A stretch of DNA of 12,553 nucleotides from CAXGUU01 sp964012875 (GCA_964012875.1 CAXGUU010000063.1:1-12553), one strand, 5' to 3'; numbered from the stretch's first letter, positions 1 through 6,643 are shown. Program-made: numbers and translations. Notes: generated from the sequence alone by a model not told the origin.

Positions 1-2
1 AC

Positions 3-2357
3 GATGTGCTCGGCACGCTCGCCGTTAAAGCGGCCGCCGAGGGCGTGGAAGTACTGATATCAACTGGTGACAAGGATCTGGCACAGCTCGTCGATGATCG
101 GGTGACCTTGATTAATACGATGGACGATTCAGTAATGGATCGAGAAGGCGTGGTTAACAAATTCGGCGTTGGGCCCGAACAGATCATCGATTACCTGACC
201 TTGATCGGCGACAGTGTCGACAATATTCCCGGCGTGCCGAAGGTCGGCCCGAAAACGGCGGTAAAGTGGCTGTCGCAATTTGGCAGTCTCGACGCTATCG
301 TCGAGCACGCCGATGCAATCAAGGGCAAGGTCGGCGAAAACCTGCGTGCAGCACTTGATCAGATTCCGCTCTCCCGTCGTCTGGTCACAATCATGTGCGA
401 TCTTGAAATCGAACTTGCGCTTGATGACTATCGTTGCCAAAGCGCCGATCAAGAGCGCCTGTTCGAGTTATTCAGGACCTTCGAATTCAACACCTGGTTA
501 AAAGAACTCGGGGTCGCCGAAGGTGGTTCAGGCGAGGTCGCTGGACCGGCCGCCGAATACGAGACCATCTTTGATGAGGCCGCCCTCGATCGCTGGGTCA
601 GCGAACTGGCCGCGGCCGAGTACTTCGCCTTCGACAGTGAGACCACCAGCCTGGACTATATTGAAGCCAGGCTTGTCGGCCTCTCTTTCTGCGCCGCCGC
701 CGGGCGCGCCGCCTATGTACCGGTCGCCCACGACTATGCGGGCGTCCCGTCCCAGCTCGATACCGACCTCGTTCTGTCGAAACTCAAGCCGTTGCTTGAA
801 GATCCGCAGAAGAAAAAACTGGGTCACAATTTGAAGTACGACCGCAGTGTGCTTCTCAACCACGGGGTAGAGTTACGTGGCATCGCTTATGACACCATGC
901 TCGAGTCGTACGTCAACAACAGCACCGGCTCACGACATGATTTCGACTCGGTCGCCCTGAAATATCTCGGGCAGGAGACCATTCATTACGAAGATGTCGC
1001 CGGAAAAGGAGCGAAGCAAATCGGTTTTGAGCAAGTCGGCATTGAACAGGCCGCACCTTATGCCGCCGAGGATGCGGAGCTCTGTATTCGCCTGCACGAA
1101 CATCTGTATCCCAGGATCAAGGGGGCCGGGCGCCTGCGCGAGGTATATGAGCGGATAGAGATCCCATTGATCGAAGTGCTGTCTGAAGTAGAGCGCAATG
1201 GTGTATACGTCGACCGACAGATGCTGTTTGAACAAAGCGCGGAGTTCGCCGAGCGAATGCAGGAGATCGAGCGTGAAGCCCACGATATTGCCGGAGAAGC
1301 ATTCAACATCGCGTCGCCTAAACAGATCCAGCACATATTGTTTGAAAAACTGGGCCTGCCGGTGATTTCGAAAACACCGAAGGGGCAGCCATCAACTGCG
1401 GAAAATGTTTTGCAGGAACTTTCGCATGACTACCCTCTGCCCAAACTGATTCTCGATTACCGCTCACTGAGCAAGTTGAAATCGACCTATACGGACAAGT
1501 TACCCAGGCAGATCAATTCCACCACTGGCCGCGTACACACGAGTTACCATCAGGCCGTGGCGGCAACGGGCCGCTTGTCGTCCTCCGATCCGAATTTGCA
1601 AAACATCCCGATCCGCTCGGTCGAGGGACGGCGCATCCGCCAGGCTTTTACCGCTCCAGAGGGGCGCATTATTGTCGCGGCCGATTACTCCCAGATCGAA
1701 CTGCGAATAATGGCCCACCTGTCGTCGGACGATGGCCTCTGCAGTGCCTTCGAGAGCGGTCTCGACGTACACCGGGCAACGGCGGCTGAGGTTTTCGAAA
1801 CCAGTATTGACGCCGTCGATGACGAACAACGCCGTGCTGCCAAGGCGATCAATTTCGGACTGATCTACGGCATGTCGGCATTCGGCCTCGGGCGCCAACT
1901 GGGCATCGACCGCAGTGCCGCGCAAACTTATATCGATCTCTATTTTGAGCGCTATCCAGGCGTCAAGGCATACATGGACCGAACTCGCGAAGCCGCGCGC
2001 GAGTCAGGATATGTCGAGACCGTGTTTGGACGCCGCCTGTACCTGCCTGACATCGATGCGCGCAACGCTCAGGTGCGGCAATACGCTGAACGAACCGCCA
2101 TTAACGCGCCAATGCAGGGTACGGCCGCAGACGTTATTAAGCTAGCGATGATTGATGTTGCCGCTTGGCTTAATCGAGCATCAGTCGATGCGCGCTTGAT
2201 TATGCAGGTGCACGACGAACTCGTATTTGAGGTCGCTGAGGACGCGGCACGCGAGGTTGCCGACCAAGTCGCGACGATTATGCAGGCGGCCGCAGATTTG
2301 ACAGTACCGCTGACCGTTGATGTCGGCCTCGGGGCGAGCTGGGACGAGGCGCACTGA
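3..2357 (+). CDS. polA: DNA polymerase I, 3' part (5' end outside window)
   Basis: DNA polymerase I fills gaps during Okazaki fragment processing and excision repair. The reading frame is open from the window edge and begins in the conserved acidic stretch ADDVLGTLA of the 5' nuclease domain, so about 115 N-terminal residues are missing; the GTG at base 6 is an internal Val codon, not a start. Counting that Val as residue 1, the rest of the 5' nuclease domain with its helix-hairpin-helix (GDSVDNIPGVPKVG, 68-81) runs to about 170. The 3'-5' exonuclease follows at about 185-370 with all expected acidic residues: D210 and E212, D279, and Y352/D356. The polymerase domain has motif A (D560 in AADYSQIELR), motif B (R609, K613, F617, Y621 in KAINFGLIYG) and motif C (H736-D737-E738). 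All three activities therefore look intact. The next gene is hisA, 245 bp downstream. Identity is very secure. Confidence 0.98.
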   Translation, partial: DVLGTLAVKAAAEGVEVLISTGDKDLAQLVDDRVTLINTMDDSVMDREGVVNKFGVGPEQIIDYLTLIGDSVDNIPGVPKVGPKTAVKWLSQFGSLDAIVEHADAIKGKVGENLRAALDQIPLSRRLVTIMCDLEIELALDDYRCQSADQERLFELFRTFEFNTWLKELGVAEGGSGEVAGPAAEYETIFDEAALDRWVSELAAAEYFAFDSETTSLDYIEARLVGLSFCAAAGRAAYVPVAHDYAGVPSQLDTDLVLSKLKPLLEDPQKKKLGHNLKYDRSVLLNHGVELRGIAYDTMLESYVNNSTGSRHDFDSVALKYLGQETIHYEDVAGKGAKQIGFEQVGIEQAAPYAAEDAELCIRLHEHLYPRIKGAGRLREVYERIEIPLIEVLSEVERNGVYVDRQMLFEQSAEFAERMQEIEREAHDIAGEAFNIASPKQIQHILFEKLGLPVISKTPKGQPSTAENVLQELSHDYPLPKLILDYRSLSKLKSTYTDKLPRQINSTTGRVHTSYHQAVAATGRLSSSDPNLQNIPIRSVEGRRIRQAFTAPEGRIIVAADYSQIELRIMAHLSSDDGLCSAFESGLDVHRATAAEVFETSIDAVDDEQRRAAKAINFGLIYGMSAFGLGRQLGIDRSAAQTYIDLYFERYPGVKAYMDRTREAARESGYVETVFGRRLYLPDIDARNAQVRQYAERTAINAPMQGTAADVIKLAMIDVAAWLNRASVDARLIMQVHDELVFEVAEDAAREVADQVATIMQAAADLTVPLTVDVGLGASWDEAH

Positions 2358-2403
2358 CAGCATCGTGTGAATGTTGTGTCGCATTGCTGTACCAGGCGCT
2401 ATG

Positions 2404-2427
2404 GTGCTGCGCAGCACGGCCAGTTTT
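2404..2427 (+). terminator. Weak terminator-like hairpin after polA
   Basis: A perfect 14-base palindrome (GTGCTGCGCAGCAC, 2404-2417) can fold as a 5-bp stem with a GCGC loop. A run of four T lies six bases further on (2424-2427). It sits 46 bases after the polA stop codon, where a terminator would be expected. The stem is short and the T run is both short and displaced, so this is only a candidate. A second small hairpin (CCGGG/CCCGG, 2466-2480) follows without any T run. Confidence 0.22.
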
Positions 2428-2482
2428 GACGTAGAAACCGGCTTCGTTCGTGTGGCCAATCGCTGCCGGGGATTTCCCGGTG

Positions 2483-2513
2483 TTGCGATCCCAGGGAGCC
2501 CATGTGCTACTAT
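2483..2513 (+). promoter_or_regulatory. Candidate sigma70 promoter for hisA
   Basis: An extended -10 element TGCTACTAT (2505-2513; the hexamer TACTAT matches TATAAT at 4 of 6 positions and carries the upstream TG) lies about 90 bases before hisA. A weak -35-like TTGCGA (2483-2488) stands 19 bases upstream of the hexamer, longer than the ideal 17. It lies at the edge of an AT-rich island in otherwise GC-rich sequence. If used, it would give a leader of roughly 80 nt containing the inverted repeat at 2527-2544. This is pattern matching only. Confidence 0.33.
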
Positions 2514-2526
2514 TTTTAGCAAATAC

Positions 2527-2544
2527 TCAATAAAAACTTATTGA
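2527..2544. repeat. AT-rich inverted repeat upstream of hisA
   Basis: TCAATAA and TTATTGA form perfect 7-base arms around AAAC. The repeat would fall in the early transcribed region of hisA if the promoter at 2483-2513 is real. It could be a protein-binding operator or simply an AT-rich coincidence; as RNA it would make only a weak hairpin. Confidence 0.35.
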
Positions 2545-2590
2545 ACAACAAGCCCACTGTGCCGTTATCCGGCCGTTGCACTGATCCCTC

Positions 2591-2597
2591 GGTGATC
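2591..2597 (+). promoter_or_regulatory. Ribosome binding site of hisA
   Basis: GGTGATC matches the downstream half of the canonical AAGGAGGTGATC anti-16S sequence and lies five bases before the ATG at 2603. No purine-rich AGGA core is present, so this offset pairing is what supports the chosen hisA start. Confidence 0.45.
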
Positions 2598-2602
2598 CCC
2601 CC

Positions 2603-3346
2603 ATGCTCCTTATACCCGCAATTGATCTGAAGGACGGTCAGTGCGTTCGTCTCCGCCAAGGGGACATAGCTCAGAATACCGTCTATTCGGACGACCCTGT
2701 TGCCGTGGCGACAAGATGGGTGGAAGCCGGCGCTCGGCGACTGCATATCGTGGACCTGAATGGCGCGACGGACGGACGCCCTGTGAACCACGAGATCATT
2801 CATCGCATCGCTGACGAGCACCCGCATGTGCCGATACAAGTTGGTGGCGGTATTCGTGACGAAGATACCATTCAGCAGTACCTCAATGCTGGCGTGCGTT
2901 ATGTAATCCTCGGCACCAAGGCAGTCACGGCACCGCATTTTGTCGCTGACGTATGTCTGGAATTTCCGGGGCACATCATCGTCGGCCTCGACGTACGCGA
3001 CGGCAAGGTTGCAATCGAGGGTTGGTCTAAGCTGTCACGTCACGACGCAATTGATTTGGCGCAGCATTTTGAAACCGACGGCGTCGAAGCAATTGTGTTT
3101 ACGGACATTGGTCGTGACGGCATGATGACCGGTCTGAATGTAGACGCGACCGTAGCATTTGCGCAACAACTGACCATCCCCGTCATCGCCTCAGGTGGCG
3201 TGACCAGCCTGGATGACATTCGCGCCCTTTGCGAGGTCACCACTGAAGGCATCAGCGGCGCTATCACCGGCCGTGCAATTTACGAAGGTAGTCTCGACTT
3301 TTCTGAAGGGCAGAATTTGGCCGATGATCTCTGCGACGATCTGTAG
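2603..3346 (+). CDS. hisA: ProFAR isomerase (HisA)
   Basis: HisA converts ProFAR to PRFAR by an Amadori rearrangement, the fourth step of histidine synthesis. The 247-residue product matches the family length (about 245) and is a (beta/alpha)8 barrel. The N-terminus LLIPAIDLKDGQCVRL is diagnostic. The two catalytic aspartates of the family are in place: D8 (in AIDLKDG) and D130 (in VGLDVRDG). Phosphate-binding loops GGGIR (81-85), ASGGV (196-200) and the GAITGRAIYEG stretch (219-229) are all recognisable. The start gives the usual family N-terminus. It is followed by a 292-bp gap before hisF instead of the close coupling usual for this pair, and no hisH lies upstream between it and polA. Identity is secure. 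Confidence 0.97.
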   Translation: MLLIPAIDLKDGQCVRLRQGDIAQNTVYSDDPVAVATRWVEAGARRLHIVDLNGATDGRPVNHEIIHRIADEHPHVPIQVGGGIRDEDTIQQYLNAGVRYVILGTKAVTAPHFVADVCLEFPGHIIVGLDVRDGKVAIEGWSKLSRHDAIDLAQHFETDGVEAIVFTDIGRDGMMTGLNVDATVAFAQQLTIPVIASGGVTSLDDIRALCEVTTEGISGAITGRAIYEGSLDFSEGQNLADDLCDDL

Positions 3347-3393
3347 GACCTGTAGACCTGTCGTAATTCGATGTTGCTGAGTCCATTTTTGTG

Positions 3394-3458
3394 GCCCAAC
3401 AAGGCGAACCTGACGCTGCGTGGCTGCGCTGCGTCAGCGAGCGCGAAGACTGTTGAAC
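3394..3458. repeat. Palindromic block with attC-like ends
   Basis: The block starts with GCCCAAC (3394-3400), which fits the integron attC end consensus RYYYAAC, and ends with GTTGAAC (3452-3458), which fits GTTRRRY. The two ends pair with each other at 5 of 7 positions. In the centre is a perfect 7-bp stem, CTGACGC (3410-3416) and GCGTCAG (3431-3437), around a 14-base loop. The size (65 bp) is within the known attC range and the first bases, GCCCAACAAGGCG, resemble common attC 5' ends. Against it, the inner L boxes are not convincing and the end consensus is degenerate enough to match by chance. No integrase or second site is present in the window. Confidence 0.2.
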
Positions 3459-3492
3459 GGAAAAATGGATTTAGCCCAAGCAAAATGGAATT

Positions 3493-3518
3493 AAAAAGTG
3501 GGGTTGCCTCTGAACCCC
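3493..3518 (-). terminator. Minus-strand intrinsic terminator-like hairpin
   Basis: Read on the minus strand, GGGGTT (3518-3513), a 7-base loop and AACCCC (3505-3500) form a GC-rich 6-bp stem. It is followed after two bases by five T (3497-3493) and more AT-rich sequence, which is the form of a Rho-independent terminator. On the plus strand the hairpin has the A run in front and no T run behind, so it would not terminate hisA transcription. No minus-strand gene ends here, so its purpose is unclear: an antisense or small RNA, or a leftover of a lost gene. Confidence 0.35.
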
Positions 3519-3601
3519 TCCCACATGACGTAGCACCTCGCTTATTTAGAACGACCCAACGATACTCGTCGCGCCCTGTCTGGCGGCCTTTCAGGCGCAA
3601 C

Positions 3602-3621
3602 AGCATTGAATTACGAATGCT
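3602..3621. repeat. Inverted repeat just upstream of hisF
   Basis: AGCATT (3602-3607) and AATGCT (3616-3621) are perfect 6-base arms separated by eight bases, ending 17 bases before the hisF ATG. It could fold near the ribosome entry site or serve as a binding site. No clear Shine-Dalgarno sequence precedes hisF, so this region may affect its translation. The support is only the symmetry. Confidence 0.25.
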
Positions 3622-3638
3622 CAACAGGCCCTAGCTTC

Positions 3639-4406
3639 ATGGGCCTAGCCAAACGCGTCATTCCCTGTCTCGACGTGGACGCCGGGCGGGTCGTCAAGGG
3701 TGTTCAGTTCGTGGATATCCGCGACGCTGGCGACCCGGTGGAAGTGGCGGCCCGTTATGACGAACAGGGCGCTGACGAGCTGACGTTTCTCGATATCACT
3801 GCCAGCAGCGATGAGCGCGAGACCCTGGTCTCCGTGGTCGAAGCGGTCGCCGCGCAGGTATTCATCCCTCTCACCGTTGGCGGCGGTATTCGAACGGTTG
3901 AAGATATTCGTCGCATGCTGAAAGCCGGTGCTGACAAGGTCGGCATCAATACGGCAGCCGTAAGCCGGCCCGAGTTCGTTCGCGAAGCGGCCGAACGATT
4001 CGGATCACAATGTATAGTGGTAGCGATAGATGCACGCCGCGTCGACGACAAAGGCGAACGCTGGGAGGTGTTCACGCATGGCGGACGAAATGCCACAGGC
4101 ATCGATGTGGTCGGATGGGCAAAACAGATGGCCACGCTCGGCGCCGGCGAAATCCTACTGACCAGCATGGACCGGGACGGTACACGCGATGGTTACGATC
4201 TTGAGCTGACGCGCACAGTGGCGAACGCCGTAGAGATCCCTGTTATCGCCTCAGGTGGGGTGGGCGAGTTGCAACACCTGGTCGACGGCGTTGTCGAGGG
4301 GCATGCCGATGCCGTGCTTGCCGCTAGCATTTTTCATTTTGGCGAATTCTCCGTTGGCGAAGCTAAAGCGCTCATGCGTGAGCAGGGTGTAGAAGTCCGA
4401 CTATGA
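3639..4406 (+). CDS. hisF: Imidazole glycerol phosphate synthase cyclase subunit (HisF)
   Basis: HisF is the synthase half of the HisF-HisH complex. It uses ammonia channelled from HisH to turn PRFAR into imidazole glycerol phosphate and AICAR. From ATG 3639 the product is 255 residues, the family length (about 253-258), and begins MGLAKRVIPCLDV as expected. The frame extends back to a TTG at 3606, but those 11 extra residues are not HisF-like. Catalytic D12 and D131, the phosphate loops GGGIR (81-85) and ASGGVG (204-209), and the R6, E47, K100 and E171 positions corresponding to the ammonia gate are present. Its stop overlaps the hisI start in an ATGA, so the two are translationally coupled. 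The required HisH is not in the window. Confidence 0.97.
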   Translation: MGLAKRVIPCLDVDAGRVVKGVQFVDIRDAGDPVEVAARYDEQGADELTFLDITASSDERETLVSVVEAVAAQVFIPLTVGGGIRTVEDIRRMLKAGADKVGINTAAVSRPEFVREAAERFGSQCIVVAIDARRVDDKGERWEVFTHGGRNATGIDVVGWAKQMATLGAGEILLTSMDRDGTRDGYDLELTRTVANAVEIPVIASGGVGELQHLVDGVVEGHADAVLAASIFHFGEFSVGEAKALMREQGVEVRL

Positions 4407-4807
4407 GCTGGACGGATGAAATAGCTTGGGATGTCAATGGGTTAGCACCCGCTATCGCGCAGGATCACGAAACTGGGGCAGTACTGACACTAGCATGGAT
4501 GAACCAAAACGCGCTTAAAGTGAGCTTACAGGAAGGGCGCGCAGTCTATTGGTCCCGATCGCGGCAAAAGCTGTGGCGCAAGGGTGAGGAATCCGGGCAT
4601 GTCCAGCGGTTGCTCGAAATCAGGATCGATTGCGATGCCGACGCTATATTGCTGATTGTCGAACAAGTGGGCGGTATTGCCTGCCATACCGGTCGCGCGC
4701 GGTGCTTTTATCGCCGTCTGGAAAACGAATCCTGGGTCGAAACTGATCCGGTCATTCGTGACCCGGAGGAAATCTATGGTGCGGGTGCGCGGAGTCCGGA
4801 TAAATGA
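4403..4807 (+). CDS. hisI: Phosphoribosyl-AMP cyclohydrolase (HisI)
   Basis: This zinc- and magnesium-dependent enzyme opens the purine ring of PR-AMP to give ProFAR, the third step of histidine synthesis. The protein is 134 residues and carries only the cyclohydrolase domain; it is not fused to HisE as in enterobacteria. Typical segments include LAWMNQNAL (30-38) and YWSRSRQKLWRKGEESG (49-65). The metal-binding cluster DCDAD (76-80) is followed by the cysteines C94 and C101 in GIACHTGRARCFYR, with C77 as the third. It overlaps hisF at its start and hisE at its end by ATGA, so the three genes form one tightly coupled unit. Confidence 0.97.
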   Translation: MSWTDEIAWDVNGLAPAIAQDHETGAVLTLAWMNQNALKVSLQEGRAVYWSRSRQKLWRKGEESGHVQRLLEIRIDCDADAILLIVEQVGGIACHTGRARCFYRRLENESWVETDPVIRDPEEIYGAGARSPDK

Positions 4808-5130
4808 GTGAGTTATTGAGCAGGCTGTCCGATGTGATCGACGCTAGGCGCGCTGCCCCCACAAACGAGTCGTACGTCAGCAGCCTTTTTGACAGCGGAC
4901 TCGACCGTATTTTAAAGAAGATCGGCGAGGAAGCGACCGAGGCAATCATCGCCGCTAAGGGAGATGATCGTGAGGCGGTCGTGTACGAAACTGCTGATTT
5001 ATGGTTTCATTCCATCGTCATGCTGAAGTTTCTTGATATCGAACCTGAAGAAATTCTCAAGGAACTTGAACGGCGCTTCGGGCAATCCGGCATTGCGGAG
5101 AAAGCGGCCCGAGGGCATGGCGGAGAATAA
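4804..5130 (+). CDS. hisE: Phosphoribosyl-ATP pyrophosphatase (HisE)
   Basis: HisE removes pyrophosphate from PR-ATP, the second step of histidine synthesis, directly before HisI. The 108-residue product has the all-alpha MazG-like fold of the family. The metal-binding acidic residues are visible in KIGEEATEAIIAAK (E42, E43, E46) and in YETADLWFH (E62, D65). The N-terminal segment with SYVSSLFDSGLDRILKK is typical. The start ATG overlaps the hisI stop (ATGA). The next gene, tatA, starts 35 bp later with its own strong ribosome binding site, so the operon probably continues into the tat genes. Identity is secure. Confidence 0.96.
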   Translation: MSELLSRLSDVIDARRAAPTNESYVSSLFDSGLDRILKKIGEEATEAIIAAKGDDREAVVYETADLWFHSIVMLKFLDIEPEEILKELERRFGQSGIAEKAARGHGGE

Positions 5131-5154
5131 TTGCGAGGCATAAACGGCTTCGCC

Positions 5155-5160
5155 AGGAGA
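5155..5160 (+). promoter_or_regulatory. Strong ribosome binding site of tatA
   Basis: AGGAGA lies five bases before the tatA ATG at 5166. It is the best Shine-Dalgarno sequence in the his-tat run, fitting the need for more TatA than TatB or TatC. Confidence 0.6.
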
Positions 5161-5165
5161 GCATT

Positions 5166-5384
5166 ATGGGATTCGGAATTAAGGAACTGGTGGTCATTCT
5201 GATCATCGTAGCTCTGGTTTTTGGTACTAAAAAGATCAGGGGTGTGGGATCTGATGTCGGCGGTTGGATCCGAGATTTTCGTAAGGCGATGAAGGAAGAA
5301 CCCGCGGGTGAGAATGACATCGTCGCGGAAGGCACGAGCCGCATTATCGAAGGCGAAGCTCAACCCGAGAAAGAAAAAGCCTGA
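5166..5384 (+). CDS. tatA: Sec-independent translocase subunit TatA
   Basis: TatA polymerises in the inner membrane to form the passage for folded twin-arginine proteins once TatBC has bound the signal peptide. The 72-residue protein has the standard layout. There is one short N-terminal membrane segment (about residues 8-19, LVVILIIVALVF). It is followed by the hinge FGTKKIR (19-25) and an amphipathic helix (GSDVGGWIRDFRKAMKEE, about 28-45), and then an acidic, flexible tail. A polar residue near the start of the membrane segment, E7, takes the place usually filled by Gln or Glu. Its position directly after hisE and before tatB matches the his-tat order seen in Pseudomonas. Confidence 0.95.
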   Translation: MGFGIKELVVILIIVALVFGTKKIRGVGSDVGGWIRDFRKAMKEEPAGENDIVAEGTSRIIEGEAQPEKEKA

Positions 5385-5396
5385 TCTCGGTGACTG

Positions 5397-5741
5397 ATGT
5401 TCGATATTGGATTTTGGGAACTCGGACTGATCGGTATCGTTGCGCTTCTGGTCGTTGGGCCCGAGCGCATGCCCGCTATGATTCGTACGGTCGGTCAGTG
5501 GGCCGGTCACTTGCAGCGCCTCGCCCGCGACCTGCGGCGCGAAATTGAACTGGAAGCCGAAGCAGAGGATTACAAAGCGCTGCAGGCGGACTTTCTGGCC
5601 GAGGACAAGCGGCTGAAAGAGGCCGCCCGGGCAAAAGTGCTTGAGGAACCCTCAATTGAAGATTCCGGTGACGCGCCTGAGCCCACTGACGACGCAGTCG
5701 ACGACGCGACGCGCGAAAAGGTTCCAGATCAAACGACTTGA
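5397..5741 (+). CDS. tatB: Twin-arginine translocase subunit TatB
   Basis: TatB pairs with TatC to form the receptor for twin-arginine signal peptides. The 114-residue protein begins MFDIGFWELGLIGIVALLVVGPERMP. It has the conserved E8 in the membrane segment and the G21-P22 hinge that separates TatB from TatA. A long charged amphipathic helix follows (about 25-85, rich in Arg, Glu and Ala), then an acidic C-terminal tail of low complexity (about 86-114). It is shorter than E. coli TatB (171) but within the range of the family. The gene starts 12 bp after tatA, with GGTGA just upstream as a modest ribosome binding site. Confidence 0.94.
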   Translation: MFDIGFWELGLIGIVALLVVGPERMPAMIRTVGQWAGHLQRLARDLRREIELEAEAEDYKALQADFLAEDKRLKEAARAKVLEEPSIEDSGDAPEPTDDAVDDATREKVPDQTT

Positions 5742-5798
5742 GCGTCGGTCAGTGCCCGCTGACTTTTCTCCGCCCGATTGACTGCTACCCGACGCTAT

Positions 5799-6608
5799 AT
5801 GCCAACCAAAGATTTAAAGAATCCGGATTCTGAGGCGAGTGCTGAGGATGATGGCGGGCTCGATACTAAAGAGCAGAGTTTCGTCTCGCACCTGATCGAG
5901 TTGCGCAATCGGTTGCTGCGCGCACTGGCATGCGTATTTGTTCTGCTGATCTGCCTGATGCCGGTCTCAAACGAGCTTTACGTATGGCTGGCAGAACCAT
6001 TACTGTCACACCTCCCCGGGTCTAGCTCGATGATCGCGACACAGGTCGCGTCGCCTTTTCTGGCGCCGTTCAAGCTGACACTGTTCGTGGCAGTCATGAT
6101 TGCCGTTCCCTACATCTTTTATCAGGTCTGGTCGTTTGTCGCGCCGGGGCTCTACCTCAATGAACGGCGGCTGGCATTCCCGCTGCTTGTTTCGAGCACA
6201 CTGCTGTTCTATTGCGGCGCCGCCTTCGCCTACTTCGCCGTGTTTCCGCTGGTATTCGGGTTCTTTACCGCGATCGCGCCGGAAGGGGTGACGATTATGA
6301 CGGACATCAGCCACTATCTGGATTTCGTGTTGAAACTTTTCCTCGCTTTCGGTGCGGCGTTCGAGGTGCCGGTAGCGACCTACCTCGTCGTGAGGACCGG
6401 TATTTCTACCGTGGAATCTCTGTCCGCGAAACGACCCTATATCATCGTTGGCGCGTTTACGGTTGGCATGGTGCTGACACCGCCGGATGTCATATCACAA
6501 ACGCTGCTGGCACTGCCGGTATGGCTGCTGTACGAATCGGGGTTGATACTGTGTCGTCTGACGATGCCCGCCGAAGAAGGGCCGGCAACCCCTGCCAGTG
6601 ACGCATAG
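5799..6608 (+). CDS. tatC: Twin-arginine translocase subunit TatC
   Basis: TatC is the six-helix membrane protein that recognises the twin-arginine motif and nucleates the translocon. From ATG 5799 it has 269 residues. The frame also runs back to a TTG at 5778, adding seven residues, and neither start has a good ribosome binding site. A cytosolic N-terminus longer than usual, acidic and polar (1-25), precedes the conserved SHLIELRNRLLR with E34. FVAPGLYLNERR carries E122, FGAAFEVPV carries E189, and LTPPDVISQTLLALP (226-240) is the conserved late loop. Predicted membrane segments lie at about 40-57, 91-109, 127-153, 174-197, 213-228 and 232-251. It is the last gene of the plus-strand run and is convergent with rpiA. 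Confidence 0.95.
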   Translation: MPTKDLKNPDSEASAEDDGGLDTKEQSFVSHLIELRNRLLRALACVFVLLICLMPVSNELYVWLAEPLLSHLPGSSSMIATQVASPFLAPFKLTLFVAVMIAVPYIFYQVWSFVAPGLYLNERRLAFPLLVSSTLLFYCGAAFAYFAVFPLVFGFFTAIAPEGVTIMTDISHYLDFVLKLFLAFGAAFEVPVATYLVVRTGISTVESLSAKRPYIIVGAFTVGMVLTPPDVISQTLLALPVWLLYESGLILCRLTMPAEEGPATPASDA

Positions 6609-6639
6609 CCCAGCCGGCGGGCTACCCTGACGAGTCAGG
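6606..6639. terminator. Two adjacent hairpins between tatC and rpiA
   Basis: TAGCCC (6606-6611) and GGGCTA (6619-6624) form a 6-bp stem that includes the end of the tatC stop codon. Two bases later CCTGA (6626-6630) and TCAGG (6635-6639) form a second stem with a CGAG loop. They fill the 35-bp gap between two convergent genes, where a two-way terminator is expected. The plus strand continues with a pyrimidine-rich but not T-only stretch and the minus strand has no T run, so the intrinsic terminator form is incomplete. Confidence 0.4.
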
Positions 6640-6643
6640 CTCC

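Larger units (their letters stand above)
3347..3638. other. Non-coding hisA-hisF gap rich in palindromes
   Basis: This 292-bp stretch separates two genes that are normally adjacent. Translations in either direction (plus 3371-3634, minus 3280-3624) give 87- and 114-residue products that I do not recognise as any protein family, with no good ribosome binding site, so I do not call a gene. What it does hold is a series of separate palindromic elements: a 65-bp block with attC-like ends (3394-3458), a hairpin followed by a T run on the minus strand (3493-3518), and a 6-bp inverted repeat just before hisF (3602-3621). The run 3456-3500 is noticeably AT-richer than the flanking genes. Together these suggest an inserted or decayed element, or a regulatory leader for hisF; the sequence does not decide between them. 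Confidence 0.6.

Noticed and set aside
3550..3610. A second attC-like end (ACCCAAC near 3554) in the hisA-hisF gap
   Set aside because: It matches RYYYAAC, but no GTTRRRY partner follows on the same strand at a suitable distance, so it is most likely chance.
3280..3624. Minus-strand frame of 114 codons in the hisA-hisF gap
   Set aside because: It covers the gap and the end of hisA but runs through the palindromes, has no good start signal and no recognised family. It may simply be the translation of a repeat element.
3371..3634. Plus-strand frame of 87 codons in the hisA-hisF gap
   Set aside because: There is no Shine-Dalgarno sequence, the product is basic and unstructured in appearance, and I see no homology. 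The gap is better described as non-coding with palindromes.
3606..3638. Upstream TTG start for hisF
   Set aside because: It adds 11 residues unlike any HisF N-terminus, while ATG 3639 gives the family start MGLAKRVIPCLDV.
5007..5510. Minus-strand frame of 167 codons across hisE, tatA and tatB
   Set aside because: It covers three well-supported genes on the other strand and shows no domain or ribosome binding site.
5778..5798. Upstream TTG start for tatC
   Set aside because: It has no ribosome binding site and adds only seven poorly conserved residues. The ATG at 5799 is preferred, though the choice is not firmly supported by an RBS either.
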